Assembly (NCBI GenBank): GCA_013396635.1
Contig: WBMW01005475.1
Coordinates: forward strand, 434,001-498,000
Source of the DNA: Penelope pileata
Lineage: Eukaryota; Chordata; Aves; Galliformes; Cracidae
Direction: 5' to 3'
Length of the DNA: 64,000 nucleotides
The stretch's first letter is position 1. The number at the start of each line of letters is the position of its first letter. Both the position numbers and the translations under genes were made by a program. Shown piece by piece: positions 11,361 to 23,186 of the stretch. A model generated the notes under the pieces. The model was not told the origin of the DNA. It made no database searches and saw only the letters and a program-made list of their open reading frames with translations.

Positions 11361-14300
11361 ACACGAGCTCCACAGCGGGGGGAGTGGCGGTGGCCCCATA
11401 ACTCATCACTCTCTACCTCTCTGAAGGTCATTACCTCACCATGGGGCCGTTCCTTTCTCCCACCAGCCCCTATTTTGCATTATTCAAGTGCTCGGGTGTC
11501 TGTGGGTGCATTCCAGCTGGTGGGGGTGCAGCACCCATGGGTGCAGCGCGTGGCTCTCCCCAGCGCTGGAGCAGAAACTTCAGCCAGGAGCAGGGAGATC
11601 AGTCTGCACCCTGGGGATTGCAAAGAGTTTTTATTATCCTTTTAATCCTGTGGTGTTTCCCAGGGTTTTCCTGCGGGATACGCTCATCCCGGACCCCAAT
11701 CCCCATCTGTGCTCTCGGGGGGATGCAGCCCTCCATCCATGTGGCACCGCTGCAGCTCGCAGACGGCTGCTGTCAGGGGACTTGTGCTGCTGGGCCAGGC
11801 CCATCTGCTGCTGGTTTTGGCTTTTTTTTGGATGACAAATATGAATTAAAACGTCCCACAATAACAGATAGTTTGGGGAACCTTGGTGGTGGAGCCATAA
11901 AGCAGGTAAATGAGCATTCACATTTCTTCTGCATCTAATGAAGAATTAGGGCCTTCCCCCAGGTGTGCTCTCCAGAGATCTGTTAGCGTTTTCCAAAGAG
12001 AAAATGCATCTTGTGCAGTTCTGCCTTACCTCCTGCCTGTGCCCTTGGACTCCACCTTCCTCAAAGCCTTGAATTATTCCTCCTTGCTGCAGGATTTTGT
12101 GTGTCCTCTCCTAAGTGCAGTGCTGTGGGCAGATCCCACCCAGGAGGTGACTGCCTTCCAGGGCAGCGTCCGCATCTCTGTAAGTAACAAACCCGTGGCA
12201 GGGCATCAATACATAACCATAGGGATCAACATCTTCCTGCTGCCACTTCTGCTCCCAGCTGTCCTGGCACGGGGAGCACAGGGAGCAGGCTGCTGATAAG
12301 ATACGGAGCACAGAACGGTGCAACATGATTAATGAACCCTTGGTCCTGGACAGCAAGATAAAGCATCTCGTGCTGCTGCCCCATGCTAACGGCGTCCGTA
12401 TCACATTTTAAATACTTCTTATTTCAGAGGTGTTTCGCTATCTGTCTTTGTTCAAGGGCAGATGAGAAAGGGATGATGATGCAAACTCTGAAATTTGAAA
12501 TCTTCCCTGGCTTAGTTTTATTCTTCGATCACAGTGATCCTTTCTTTGCTGTTTGTTTGTTTGTTTATTCTGTTTTCTCACCTTTGCTGGCTCTGGAGCT
12601 GGAAGGAGCCCCATCAATTCCTGCCCTCACCCCTGGCCGAGCCCCCGAATCCCGAGCAGCCTCAGCTCCCGGCAGCGCTGCCCGTGTGTGGCCAGGTGGG
12701 AGCGTGGCCCCCTGCCAGGACCTTGTGATGCTGCAGAGCAGATTGCAGCTGAAAAGCAGAGGGGACGCAGGCTGAGCCTGGTGACAGTCCCCTGCCCAGG
12801 GGACTGCAGGTGGCTTTTCTCCTCCTCCAGCTCAGTTCTGTCATCTCATTCCACCCTTTCAATTTTTCTGCTGCTCATCCAAGGGAAACCCTTGCAGGAT
12901 GGCTTCTGGGACAAGAGACCCCCAGGAGAGGGATTTCCCATTTTCCCCTCAATCCAGGCTCTGAGGCTTTGGGCGCTGCTTAGGATTTCTGAGAGTCCCA
13001 GAGCTGCTGGATCCCTGCAGTGGGGGCAGCACCCTCCTCTGGGATCTGCACCTCCAGCAGCCAGTGGAGCTGTCTGGGAGCTGCTTCCCACTCTTTGATG
13101 TGCACAGGTTGGGACTTCTGATACCTCGGGGTTGTTGGGGTGCTGCCTGCAGGACGTGCGGAGCAGCCTCACCTGCACTGGTCCCTGTGCAGGGACCTGA
13201 CCCCGTTCCTGCTGCCAGCTGCAAAATGTGCTGTACAAAAACCTGATGACATCAGCACTGCGTTGTTCCTCCCTTGCAGGCTGGTTTGCTCCATGTCCAA
13301 AATTGACTGAAATACAGCGCTGCTATGGCAGCATTTGACCTTCCCTATTTCTCTGTTTTCTGAGGACTGAGTTTTATTGGAATCTCAACCTTTCCCCCAG
13401 CGTTTCTTGGCTGTTGCCAAGCTGAGAGCCACCCTAACCCTAACCCTCCCCACCTCGGGTGCTGCTGAGCTGAGCACGAGCCTGCCAGCACCGCTGCCTT
13501 CGTGTCCCATCCGCACCCCATAGCCCTGCAGCTCAGCTCCCAGGCGTTGAAGCAATGAGCTTCACTTCTCCATAGGGTTGAGGCTGAAACAGGAACCATT
13601 TATGGCAACGTTTCCTGCTGGGGGGAGCGGTGCTGCTTTTACACCCACCCAGTACCTCTCAGGCTCTGGGCAGTTTACTCCCCGTTCGTTCCATGCTAGG
13701 AGGTTGCTGCTGGAGGAAGATAAATCTCCCTGAAAATGTTCACAGCCTGCTTTAGTGCAAGGAATGTGATGGCTCAAAATAAATCTGGAGTTGGAAAAAA
13801 AGAGCTGTTTTTGGAGAGGTGGGAAGGGCGCAACAAAGGCAAGGACTGCTGCCAGCAAAGGGAGCAAGGTGCAGGGGTGCTGGTGGTGGCAGGTGGTGGG
13901 TTGAGCCCGAGTGGGAAGGAGGAATGTGCGGCTGCTCGCTGTGATGTAGGTGTGTGCGCAGATTCGTGGTGTTTCTGGCTGGAAGTTGCCCATTGTTGAT
14001 CCCTGCCAGGGGCTGCCCTCTGATAATTCATCTCCCCTTTGGCTGCCATGCACGCAGCTGGTTTTGGAACCGGCCCCCATCCGCCATCTCGCTGTGGGGT
14101 GACTGCAGCACTCCTGTGGGTGGCAATTCCTTCTGTTTGGAGCTGATTGGAACGCTCTGGTTGCAGCTGGTGCTGCTCATGTGCAAACCTGGGCAGGGAA
14201 ATACCCTCAGTGGGTGACACAGTGCCCAGCTTGGGAACACGGGGGTCTCACATCCCTCCTTTTCTGCTGTCTTTATTTATTTTTATTAATGTATTGGTAT

Positions 14301-14772
14301 TCAGTGATGTTCTCAGCACCCCCCAGGCAGTGCTCCTTCTGCTTCCCAATACAGCAGTGGCTTGGGACAGCGAGATGGGGCTGTTAACACGGCAGAAACA
14401 CTGCCTGCGTGGGTGAAATCAAAACGGAGATGGAAATCCTCTCTGCTAGTTAATGTACTGGCGGGGTGTTGGTTTATGCTCATAAAAAGCACAACCTGTA
14501 AAAACCACCTGGAGGAGAAGTGCAGCCCCAGAGCTTCCCCTCTGCATGGGAGCAGTGATGGATGGCATTAGTGCAACGCAGGAACTCAAACCTTCCTATG
14601 CAGAAGGGATCACCGTGTTCCAGCCCCTCCTGGAAGAGCACAGAAGTGGCATTTTTTCACTGGAGAAATGGCTGGGGACTCTGTTTGCTCCCTCTGAGCA
14701 GAAAAAAAAAGAACCAAATAGGTGTGGGGACAAAACTTCAGGAATAGAACCTGAAGTGGAAAAGTGACTAAA
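11361..14772. other. Unique non-coding DNA with minor simple repeats
   Basis: The region contains a GTTT microsatellite at 12551-12568 and a 16-bp telomere-like run at 13432-13447. Frames of 165-181 codons on plus and 130-172 codons on minus are open, but they overlap in other frames and have no recognisable domain. One exon-like interval at about 12092-12180 is discussed in the findings. I see no transposon. Confidence 0.55.
13432..13447. repeat. Short interstitial telomere-like sequence
   Basis: CCCTAACCCTAACCCT is 2.7 exact copies of the C-strand vertebrate telomere repeat. The run is too short to indicate a chromosome fusion or telomere proximity; it may be chance or a repair insertion. 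Confidence 0.8.
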
Positions 14773-14815
14773 ATTTATTTTTTTAAAAAAAAAAAAAAAG
14801 TATTTTTTAAAATTT
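14773..14815. repeat. A/T homopolymer cluster
   Basis: A T7 run adjoins an A15 run (14785-14799), followed by further T and A runs. No target-site duplication or retroposon body is recognisable beside it. Confidence 0.85.
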
Positions 14816-14959
14816 ACTTTTGGGCAGTGTTTTGTGCTGAAATTTTTTATTATGGCTGATTTATAACCCCATGAAAATGGGCCTCGGTCTCGGAAAGAAA
14901 TGCATGCACTGCAAATAGCAGAGGTGTGCTGTCCAGTTTCCATAGAGCCCTCCAGCATC

Positions 14960-15195
14960 CATATAGAGCGCGTTTGTCGGGGCGTCGCAGCTGGCGTTCT
15001 CTTGGCCGTATTTTGCTGGGGAATCTTGGCAATTCCGCACCGCGCTGTGCTTCCAAAAGCAGAGCTGACACCGTTACTGCACGGTGAAAGGTTTCTCCGT
15101 AGGAACTCCATCCCGTAAGTCAGGCTGCAAATGTGAGGCTGGAGCAGAGCTGCCGTCCAGAAATAGCACTGTGCTGTGCGATCGCTCCGGGTCCT
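14960..15195. promoter_or_regulatory. CpG-retaining block, possible conserved element
   Basis: I count about 14 CpG between 14965 and 15120, and more at 15150-15190 (including GCGATCGC), in sequence that is not especially GC-rich and is flanked by CpG-poor DNA. A 248-codon minus-strand frame (14596-15342) crosses it. Part of that frame is a poly-Phe run encoded by the A tract, and no domain is evident, so I do not call a gene. CpG retention may reflect an unmethylated regulatory element. Confidence 0.3.
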
Positions 15196-18011
15196 GCTGC
15201 ATTTTCTGCACATCCATGAAGCTGTGGAAGTCCGTGAATCCACTGGTGGCAATGGGGCTCGGGGGGAGCGAGGAAGTGGGCAGGAGGCAGCCCCAGCCCC
15301 AGGGAGTCGTGCCTGGGGAATGCTGCGATGGCCATGGAGCATCCTGGGGCTGATGCCACCTGGTGAAGAGCCAGCGAGCGGGGAGCTGGGGTGGCACCAG
15401 GGGGCAGCTCTGGAAGAAGCGAGAAATGGTCAGAAATCAGAAATGGTCAAAAAGGAGGGACAGGAGGCTGGGGGAGGGGAGGGGAGGGAGGGCAGCAGGG
15501 GACCCCCAGGGCAGAGGGAGCCCGCTGGGAGCTGCAGGGGTTTCTCTGAGCATCACTCCTACCCTGGTGCTGCTGTGGGCGATGCTGTTGGGAGGGCACC
15601 TCCAGGGCTGCAGTTCACTGGGGAGGAAGGAGAGGTAGTGAGGAACTCATTAGGCTGTATTGGGGACAGGGTGAAGGCAGCTGTGTGTGACAGCTCCGCC
15701 CCTGCAGTCCCAGGGCTGCTCAGCAAGCTGCTCTGCTCGCACTGCAGTGAACCTGTGTGTGGCACAGCACGAGGGCAGCCCCATTTGCACAAATGCTGAG
15801 CAAAGTCTGAAGCAGCCCCCAGGGGGGAGAATGCTGGGGAGGGTCGTGCTGCTCCCCAGGCAGCAGCTGGGAGGGAAAGGACGAGCTCCTGCTGCTGTGT
15901 GCACGCTCCCAGCTGCTGCTCATAAAGCACTTTACAGCCATCAGCAGTGAAACTGCTCCTTGCCTGTGGAATGGAGCATGTGTGCTGCTGCTAGGGCAGC
16001 ACGACACGAGGACATTCTGCAGGATGAACGCAGGCAATCTCAGGAGCTGGCGGTGCAGGAGGGGCAGCAGTGCCAGTTCTTCTGCTGTGGGTGGGAAATG
16101 CCATGTACACAGCTCCTCTCTCGCTCCTGTAACTCCTTTTTGGAGTGGAGACACCCCCACGGTGTGCTCTGGGAGGTTCATCACAGCTTTTAGCAGCGTG
16201 TGTGATGGAGACAGCCACCCCTCTCAGCCAGGGCTTGCAGGGGGTTTGCAAGAGCCCTTTGCTTGTGCCTTGTGCAAGGGGTGCAGGAGCTGCTCTGATG
16301 GGGCTCCTGGAGCACCTATATCACAGCCAGGGAGCACTGCTCAAAAACAACCCCAAAATGACTCCATGATCCAACCACAGACCTGAAGCAGCCTTTGTCC
16401 CAGTGCTGCTGTGCTCACCCAGGGGCCTGGAGCTCCCAGGTGGGCAATCAGTGGCCATGGGCAGCTGAAGGAGATCAGGGGGGTGGGAGGGCTCAGCCCA
16501 GCTCCCAGCTGGCAGCGGGCTGCAAACGAGCACCAGCTGCCTGGGGGCTTTAATTGGGTAGGGGCTGCCTGGAGCTGGGCTTTAGTTCTCATTTAAGAGC
16601 TTCCCAGGAGGAGGGTGGGAGCTGAAGATGGGCAGCGAAGCTTTCCAACCTGTGAGGCTGTTAGGACTTTCTTGCTCTCCTGGATTTTGGATCCTACAGT
16701 GCTGTGCTTGGGCTGATGCTGACCTTGAGGAGTTTGCCATCTCTTCTGGACCCCTCTGGAGCCTGCAGCATCTCCCAGTGCTGTCCCTGCCTCCCCCAGC
16801 AGCAGCCTGTGAGCCCAGCAGGTCAGTGGGGTGTCTTCTCTGTGTCTCAAAAGCGCCTTGATGTGATGCTAATGTTTGTGATTTCCCGGTGCGTGGGTGG
16901 GAGGCTGAGCTGTGGTTTGGTTCCAGTCCCTCTCGGGTTGGTCGTGCTACTGTGCTGCCTGCCCTGAGTTCGGGCTTGGGGCTGTCTGGCTGCAATGCTC
17001 CTTGTGCTCCTTCCCCTGGTGCTTGGGGCACTGTTTGGTGCCCACCTCTCAGCCCTGTGTCTGGGACCTTGGACTATAAAAACTGCTGTAGCTTCAGAGG
17101 GGCTTTCTTTAGAGGCAGAATAGCTCCGAGTTTTCCTGCAAAGCTTCTTTCCTCTTGATCCACAGCTCCTTGATGTCACCCAAAGGTATTTGTCTGTGTG
17201 TTATTTCTTACAGCTCCTTTCTGTGCCTTCCACGCGCTGGCAGGTGGCTGTGCCACCTCTCTCTCTGTTCTTGTTGTTGGATGCTGGTAGTATTCATCTC
17301 TGTTCCTCTTCTTGTGACCCTGTGCACCTGACTAAGGATAACTGCCCCCAGCAATTGTAATTAATTACCCAATGTCTTTGGTGTGTGCTGCGTTATCTTC
17401 TGCTTCTCTGCTCTCCCTTGGAGAGAGCCAACCTTCTCCCACTAAAACTTTTCTGTGTTGCAATTCTGAAGCAAGCGCAAGCCCTAGCTGCTGCCTGTGG
17501 GAGGGCTGAGTTCTGTTGGTCTCCCCTCTGCGGTGCTGTGCTCGTATCTGCTCTGCATCAGCTTTCTGCCTTCCTCGGTCTCCACATCTGGAAAATGGGA
17601 ACAAAAAGGCTTTGTGTTCTCCCCAGTTAAAATCATTGAAATGCGGATGAAAAGCAGCTTCTGGGTCTGGGCCAAAAACCTTTGGAAGTTGTTGGAGGGA
17701 GGACTTCCATGGATTTGATGCTCTTCAGAGTAGATTGGGATGTTTGCTGCACTTCTGCTTGAAAGCTTCTCACCTTCCTCACCCAGCAGCATCTCCTCAC
17801 TGCAGCTGCAATCCCTGAGAGCACCCAACACCTGTGGGCAGCTGCGTGCTGAGGTGCCCTGGGCTGTGCACATCAGCATGCTGAGCAGATGCCTTAACTT
17901 TGTGGCCTAGGGAAAAGTGTTGCCATGTGCATTTTTGGATAGGACACTCTGTTAACGATGCTTAATCTTTCCTTTCTATTCCCAAGTATTTCCAGCGCTT
18001 GATAAATGGGA
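15196..18011. other. GC-rich unique DNA, no gene recognised
   Basis: The stretch is GC-rich, with overlapping open frames up to 207 codons (15176-15799 plus) and 154 codons (15720-16184 minus), open in several frames and without recognisable domains. A strong G-run lies at 15470-15493. No repeat family is seen. Confidence 0.5.
15470..15493 (+). other. Predicted G-quadruplex motif
   Basis: Five G runs of 3-5 bases are separated by single A, followed by a further G run near 15498. This fits the canonical four-run quadruplex pattern with loops of one base, the most stable class in vitro. Function is unknown. Confidence 0.6.
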
Positions 18012-18024
18012 GGGGGGGGGGGGN
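18012..18024. repeat. Poly-G tract with ambiguous base
   Basis: Twelve G are followed by N at 18024. This is a homopolymer-associated assembly ambiguity, and the true length is uncertain. Confidence 0.9.
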
Positions 18025-21000
18025 TCTCTGGGGTCCTGCAGAAGGACTTTGCTCCAGACCAGAAGCATTGAGAAAACCCTAATAATTCCCTAATACCAGG
18101 TGGAGGCTGAGCGATTCCTGACACTTCAGACCTAAGTATTGGATGGGAAGAGTCAGAGTCTGCAGAAAGCTGATGAAGAGGAGGAAAAATCAGAATTGCT
18201 GTGGCTGTGAGCTGGTATCTCAGAGTGCAGGCAGTGTCTGGAGCTGGGGCAATGCCTCCCTGCAGGCACAGCTGTGCTGGTGGGTGCTGCCCATAGAGCA
18301 CAGACGTGGTGATTGGGTCTGGAAGGAGGTGCTGAGTGGGCGAGCTCTCCTAAGGGAACTTCATCCTGCCTGTGTGGAAGTGGAATATTGGATACCTGGA
18401 AACATTTACAATTGCCCTAAGTGTCAGTGGTCCCCAGGCGTTGCTGGGATCAGATAGCAGCTGAGCTGTGGTTTTTGCAGCCTCTCAGGAGTTTAATGGC
18501 AGGGCTTGCTTTCACCTGTTGGGTATTTGAAGAGCTTTGAAAGCATGATTTAGTGTTCCTGGTATTTATGGCTGCACTCCTGAACCTGTGCAGCAAGTGC
18601 TCGGGTGTATGTTTCTGGAAAAAAGCTATTTCCTCAAGAGTCATTTTCCACTAAACACCAAGCACCTGCTGCGGTTATTTCCTGTTCCCTTTGCCTTTCA
18701 GAATACAAAGCAGATGGGCACGTGGGTTTGGGGGTGGGCAGCGCTGGAACTGTAGCAGGAAGCTGCTGGCTTTAACCAGGCTGTGGCGATGGGCAGCATG
18801 AGCTGCAACGCTGCCATGGCCCAGGTGTGCAGGGGTGGTGTGGCTGTCCTCTGGAGGTGCTTGTATATGCCATAAAATGTCACAGGACCTACCCTACTTC
18901 TTTTACAGTGCACGTGGGTGTGCATTTCCTAATTAGCAGCACTGGCTGTAAATACTCTTTCCCCCCCCGGTACCATCTCTGGGCACTGCTGCTGGCACTG
19001 GGGGGAGCGTGGCTGGCTGCAGAGCCCCTGGGCACCCATCCTGGCTGGGGGGACAGCAGGGCTGGCGGAAGTGCCACCAACTTGGCTTGATGTTGGGAAC
19101 TGGATGTCAATGTCAACGTAACCCAGGTCTGCAACGTGGGTGTGAAAGTGCATGCGTCATGTGCTGGCACCTGGGAGTTTGGATGAATGCTTGGAGATCT
19201 TTGGGTGGGAAATAGAAAAATTAACAGCTGGGAGGGGGAATAAGAGGGATTGAGGGACGAGGCATTGGAGCAGGCTCCTGGTCAGGCTGTGACGTGGTGC
19301 TGCCAGTTGGCATTCACCCCAGGTAAATAGCGAGCAACGCGATCCCGTGGGGATGGAGGTATCAGCATGACCCTTAATGGGCTTCTGCTGAGAGACACTA
19401 TGGCTGTGTTGAAATGGGATTTTAATAGTGTCTCTGTTTTCCCTGATATGCTCTGCAGTCTTTTCTGCGGTGAAGGATGCGGTGGATGGCTTGAGTGCTG
19501 ATTCTTTGTGGACAGCCTCGTTAAAGTATAATTACACCGTTTATCATTCAGTAAAAGCTCTGCCTCTGAGAGGAGCCTTTCTGGGGAAGGAGAGGGCTTT
19601 TCCCTTCTCTTTATTAGAGGTGAAGATGGAACATGTGGTGCTGTAAGCAGCTCTCTGTTCACCCATCTTCTGCCATGCTAACAAAAAGGAAAAGGGAAGA
19701 CTTGACGCTTCCCTAATGCCAAGAACTACCAAGAAGGTCACTTGAAGTGTTACTGGCTTGTTGATTCAAGCTGTTAACTCCAAGTGCATCATTCCCATGT
19801 GACGCCACAGCCTAAGAATGTTCTTTATTTGTTTTTTGAGATAAATAGCTCGTACGGTGAGATTGCAACCTTCAGAAAAGATGCTGGGTCAGGTGAGCGA
19901 GGGAGGTGCATGTAATAAAACCAGAAACGTGGACACAGAGCTGATGCAAATGGAGAAACAAAATAGAACCCTTTGCTAAATGCAGAACAGGATGCTGGGT
20001 GCAGCCACTTCAGTGCTGCTTTTGGGAGGCAGGGAGGAAGCTTGTCTGGAACCCAGTAAATCCCAGTGGGCTGCTCCATGCTCCCACGTCCTTATGTGCC
20101 AGCTGTTGGTAGGAGCTTGAGCAAGCAACACCAGGCATCTGTGGAGACAAAGCAGGGCCCATCTCATTATAAAATTTTGCTGTTGTTTTTTTCCTTAAAT
20201 GGCTGAACAAGAGGAACTCTGCAAGTTGTTCCCATTGCCGAAGCATCAGTGAAAGCACAGGCGCGAAGGGCGCATCTTTGTGCAGCGTGGGAATGCAGAA
20301 CTTGGCACCCAGACCTGTGCTCCCAGATGCTGTGAAATCACTCTGTTTGGGTGGTAATGTCACTCTTCTCCCAGTGTCTTGCCTTTCCCTGCCCTAAATC
20401 ATGTAGCTGCTATTGCTGCAGCCTGTGCAGGAGCTCGGCCGGGGCCAAACCCTGCATCCTCTGGGGTCAGAAGGTTTTGGGGTTGGATTTGGGGCAGAGG
20501 GAGGAGGGTGGAAGGCTCAGTTGCAATGGGACTGGATCCTGGTTCCCTCAGGTGAGGCTGCAGGGGGAGAAGAAAGATCAGCCATTAACTTTTTGCCATT
20601 CAGAGAGCAAAAAGCTCCCTTGCAATGGCTTTCAGGGTGCTGGGGACTGCCCTGTGGGTGCTGATGATGGAGGGAGAGCTCTGGGTGACCAGAGAGCAAA
20701 CTGCTGCTTTGTACAAATGTGGGGGATTAAAATGTGGTTCAGTTCCACAAAGGAATGAAAACAAGACCTTTCAGAATCAGAGTTCTTTATGTATATAATT
20801 TTTCTTCTGAATGGAATGGAGACAAAACATTTCTTTGCATAGCAGAGGCTCCCTCCCACCACTGCCTCTGGAGGCAGCAAATGGCTCGGGCTGGACCTCG
20901 GATTCTTTTCCACCAAGTAATGTTAAAACTAATGGAGGTCACTGTGGGCTGTTCAGGCAGCAAAACTTCAGTTCCATCACTGCAGCCGAGAGGAGCCACG

Positions 21001-21389
21001 TTCTCAATCTTCATCCTGAAGAAGTGGGATGAGAAATTTGGTTTCCAGCCAGCAGAGATGGTCCTGCTTACATCAGGTGCCCCAGCATCTCACTGGGACC
21101 AGTTTGCATTGCTGATCCCGTCAGGATGGGAGCCCTGGGCCGGTGGCTGCGCTTCTGAGTGCGAGACCTGGAGCCAATCCATCCCCTGCACGGGGAGGGC
21201 TGGGTGGGAAGTGCTGTGTTAGAGCTGCTGGTACCAACACGGGGCGTAATCCTCCTTTCTTGTTCTGTTTTTTTTGCCTTTGAATAAGGGCAAAGCCAGC
21301 CTTGTTTCCCCAACCAGCTTGTAAGTGTTTTTCAAGCATAACTTTTAGCTCTTTGAGTCTTGGAGAGAGTATTGAGTTGCAGAAGGTGG
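18025..21389. other. Unique non-coding DNA
   Basis: I find no gene, transposon or CpG cluster. Open frames reach about 162 codons (20734-21222 plus) but show no domain. Only short homopolymers occur, for example C8 near 18961. Confidence 0.55.
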
Positions 21390-21620
21390 TGGCTGCCAGC
21401 TCCTATATAAAACGCTGCATTAGTCCGAAGCCCCCGTGGAAGCGCTGCTGATTAATGCATCAGCTCCTAGGAGAGGATGCTGACCCAGATTCTGCCTGAG
21501 CTGTTGAGGTGGAGACTTGACTACAATGTGGCTTTTATCTGTTTGCAGAATGGGCTTAGAGGATGTGGAGTCTGCAGAGAGCTTTTATTTCCTTTTAAGA
21601 CCATTATGTTCATGTGTGCT
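21390..21620. promoter_or_regulatory. Possible conserved element with TATA-like motif
   Basis: TATATAAAA lies at 21404-21412, in a block with ATTAATGCAT and paired GCGCTG/CAGC elements that differs from its flanks. No transcript downstream is recognisable, so the TATA-like match is weak evidence for a promoter. A conserved enhancer or chance AT-richness are alternatives. Confidence 0.2.
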
Positions 21621-23129
21621 GCCATATGTTTTCTTTTTTATTCCTTTTTTTAATCTCACTTTCTGATCGTTTCAGGGGTTTAGGAGGTCAGTGGTTAAGA
21701 AGCTTATCAGCCACCTAAGGATGGCTGGGGAATCCTTTAATTTGCACATTTTTCATGGCATAACTTGATCATCGACCCCCTGAAAGACACTGGAGGTGGG
21801 AGCTGGAGCAAATGTTCGCTGGGATGAGCGGTTCTGTTTGGTCTCTTTGAAGTTGAGATGTGTTAAAAATATGATGGTAACACTTGTAGGCAGGCATTGC
21901 TTATCTGGCTGCTTGTTGCTGGGGGACTGTAATGCAATGTGAAAAGCGTTTATCTGGAATTTGCGGAGCAGGGTTTTATTTGGTGGGAAAAGCAGGATGT
22001 CAAGAGATGGGAGCGTGCTGCTCTGCGGCTGTTACTGTGCTGCGGGAGCTCAAGGGGTGTTGGGTGCATCCCTGGGGTTTGCTTCCCAGCACCGCTGTGC
22101 TCCCCATCCTTAAGCTGGGATTGCAGCCCAGGCGTTGCTTCCTGCGGCCTTGGGGTTTGCACCGTGGCGGAGAGTCAGGATGGGAATCCCCAACTGCAAA
22201 AGGCAGAGTTTCCTCAGCTTAACTCATGTGATTGCACTCGATCTGACTCCGTTTCTCCAGTGTTCCCTAGGTCAGGCACAGCCCACGTGCTGCCCTGTGT
22301 CCCCATGGTGGTGACACAGAACCTGGGCACTGCTGCTGGGCTGCGTCCTGTGCAGCTCCATTACGAGTCCCCTTTGATCCACCACGTGCTGCCTGCCATT
22401 GAGACAGCGTATACCTCACTTATTTGCAGAGCAATGCTTACCCCAAAGGAGCAAGGCTTCATTGTGAAGGACAGTCCAAGCGCACTGGAGTCTTGATTTC
22501 ATTAGCACAGTGCTGCAGTTCATCAAAACCCATAAATATTTATTTTTTCAACGTTCTTTGCGTGATTTCAGAGCACCGGCCGTGTTCTATCAGGACACTC
22601 TGTGTTGTTTGTTGTGCAATAGCTTTCTGTTTGCCACAGACACATTGGGAAGAAGTCGCCAATGGCCACAGCGAATGGGGAAGGCTGTTCCCTCCTGGAC
22701 GTGGCCATAACCCCAGTGAGCCTGGAGGGGATTCCCCCATCCCTGTGATGAGTCAATGGGGTTTGCAGCTCTGCCAGCCCCACGCACTTACAAGTTGTGA
22801 GTCAGTTGCTGCAAATCGTGAGATTTACGTTAAATAAATAAAAGGAGTGCTTCAGTTTGCCTTCTAACAGCTGGGTTCTGGGTGGAATCAATGGTTGCAT
22901 TCTGGATTTCTCCACCATCCAAGTGGCTTGGGATTTGTTCGTTAGTTTTAAGGAAATAGCTAAAATTTTTCACTTATACGTGAGTCTCTGGGTGTTGAGA
23001 CTTCAAAGCAGTGGTCTGATGCTTGGAGCTGGCAGCATGGGCTCTGGGGAGCAGCAATGGGGTGAGCACGCTGGAGACCTGAGGTTGGCACGGGGATGCT
23101 GTCGCTCATGCCCACCCGCTGTAGGGGCA
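21621..23129. other. Unique non-coding DNA
   Basis: No recognisable gene. A 185-codon plus frame (21939-22496) overlaps another plus frame and has no domain. No repeats beyond short homopolymers. Confidence 0.55.
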
Positions 23130-23186
23130 GGAATCATAGGATGGCTTGGCTTGGAATGAACCTTAAGGATCGCCTAATTCCAACCC
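23130..23186 (-). mobile_element. CR1 LINE 3'-end fragment
   Basis: The plus strand reads GAATCATAGGATGGCTTGGC followed by a TTGGAA...CCTTAAGGATC...CTAATTCCAACCC pattern. This is the reverse complement of the characteristic CR1 3' tail (TTGGAA..., CCTTAAAGATCATCTA..., CCAACCC). Only about 57 bp remain, a typical 5'-truncated avian CR1 copy. It is diverged (GGAATGAA in place of the usual GGAAGGGA) and so not recent. Confidence 0.85.

Noticed and set aside
12472..12492. C/D-box snoRNA from GATGATGATG and nearby CTGA
   Set aside because: The boxes are too close together and there is no terminal stem.
13432..13447. Telomere proximity or chromosome fusion site
   Set aside because: Only 2.7 copies of the telomere hexamer, with ordinary sequence on both sides.
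14596..15342. 248-codon minus-strand open frame as a gene
   Set aside because: It runs through the A/T homopolymer cluster, giving a poly-Phe stretch, and shows no domain.
2275..18024. The two N bases as real gaps or rearrangement points
   Set aside because: Each directly follows a homopolymer run, so a base-calling ambiguity is the simple explanation.
21404..21412. TATA-box promoter
   Set aside because: No downstream transcript, CpG island or initiator is visible; kept only as part of a weak regulatory candidate.
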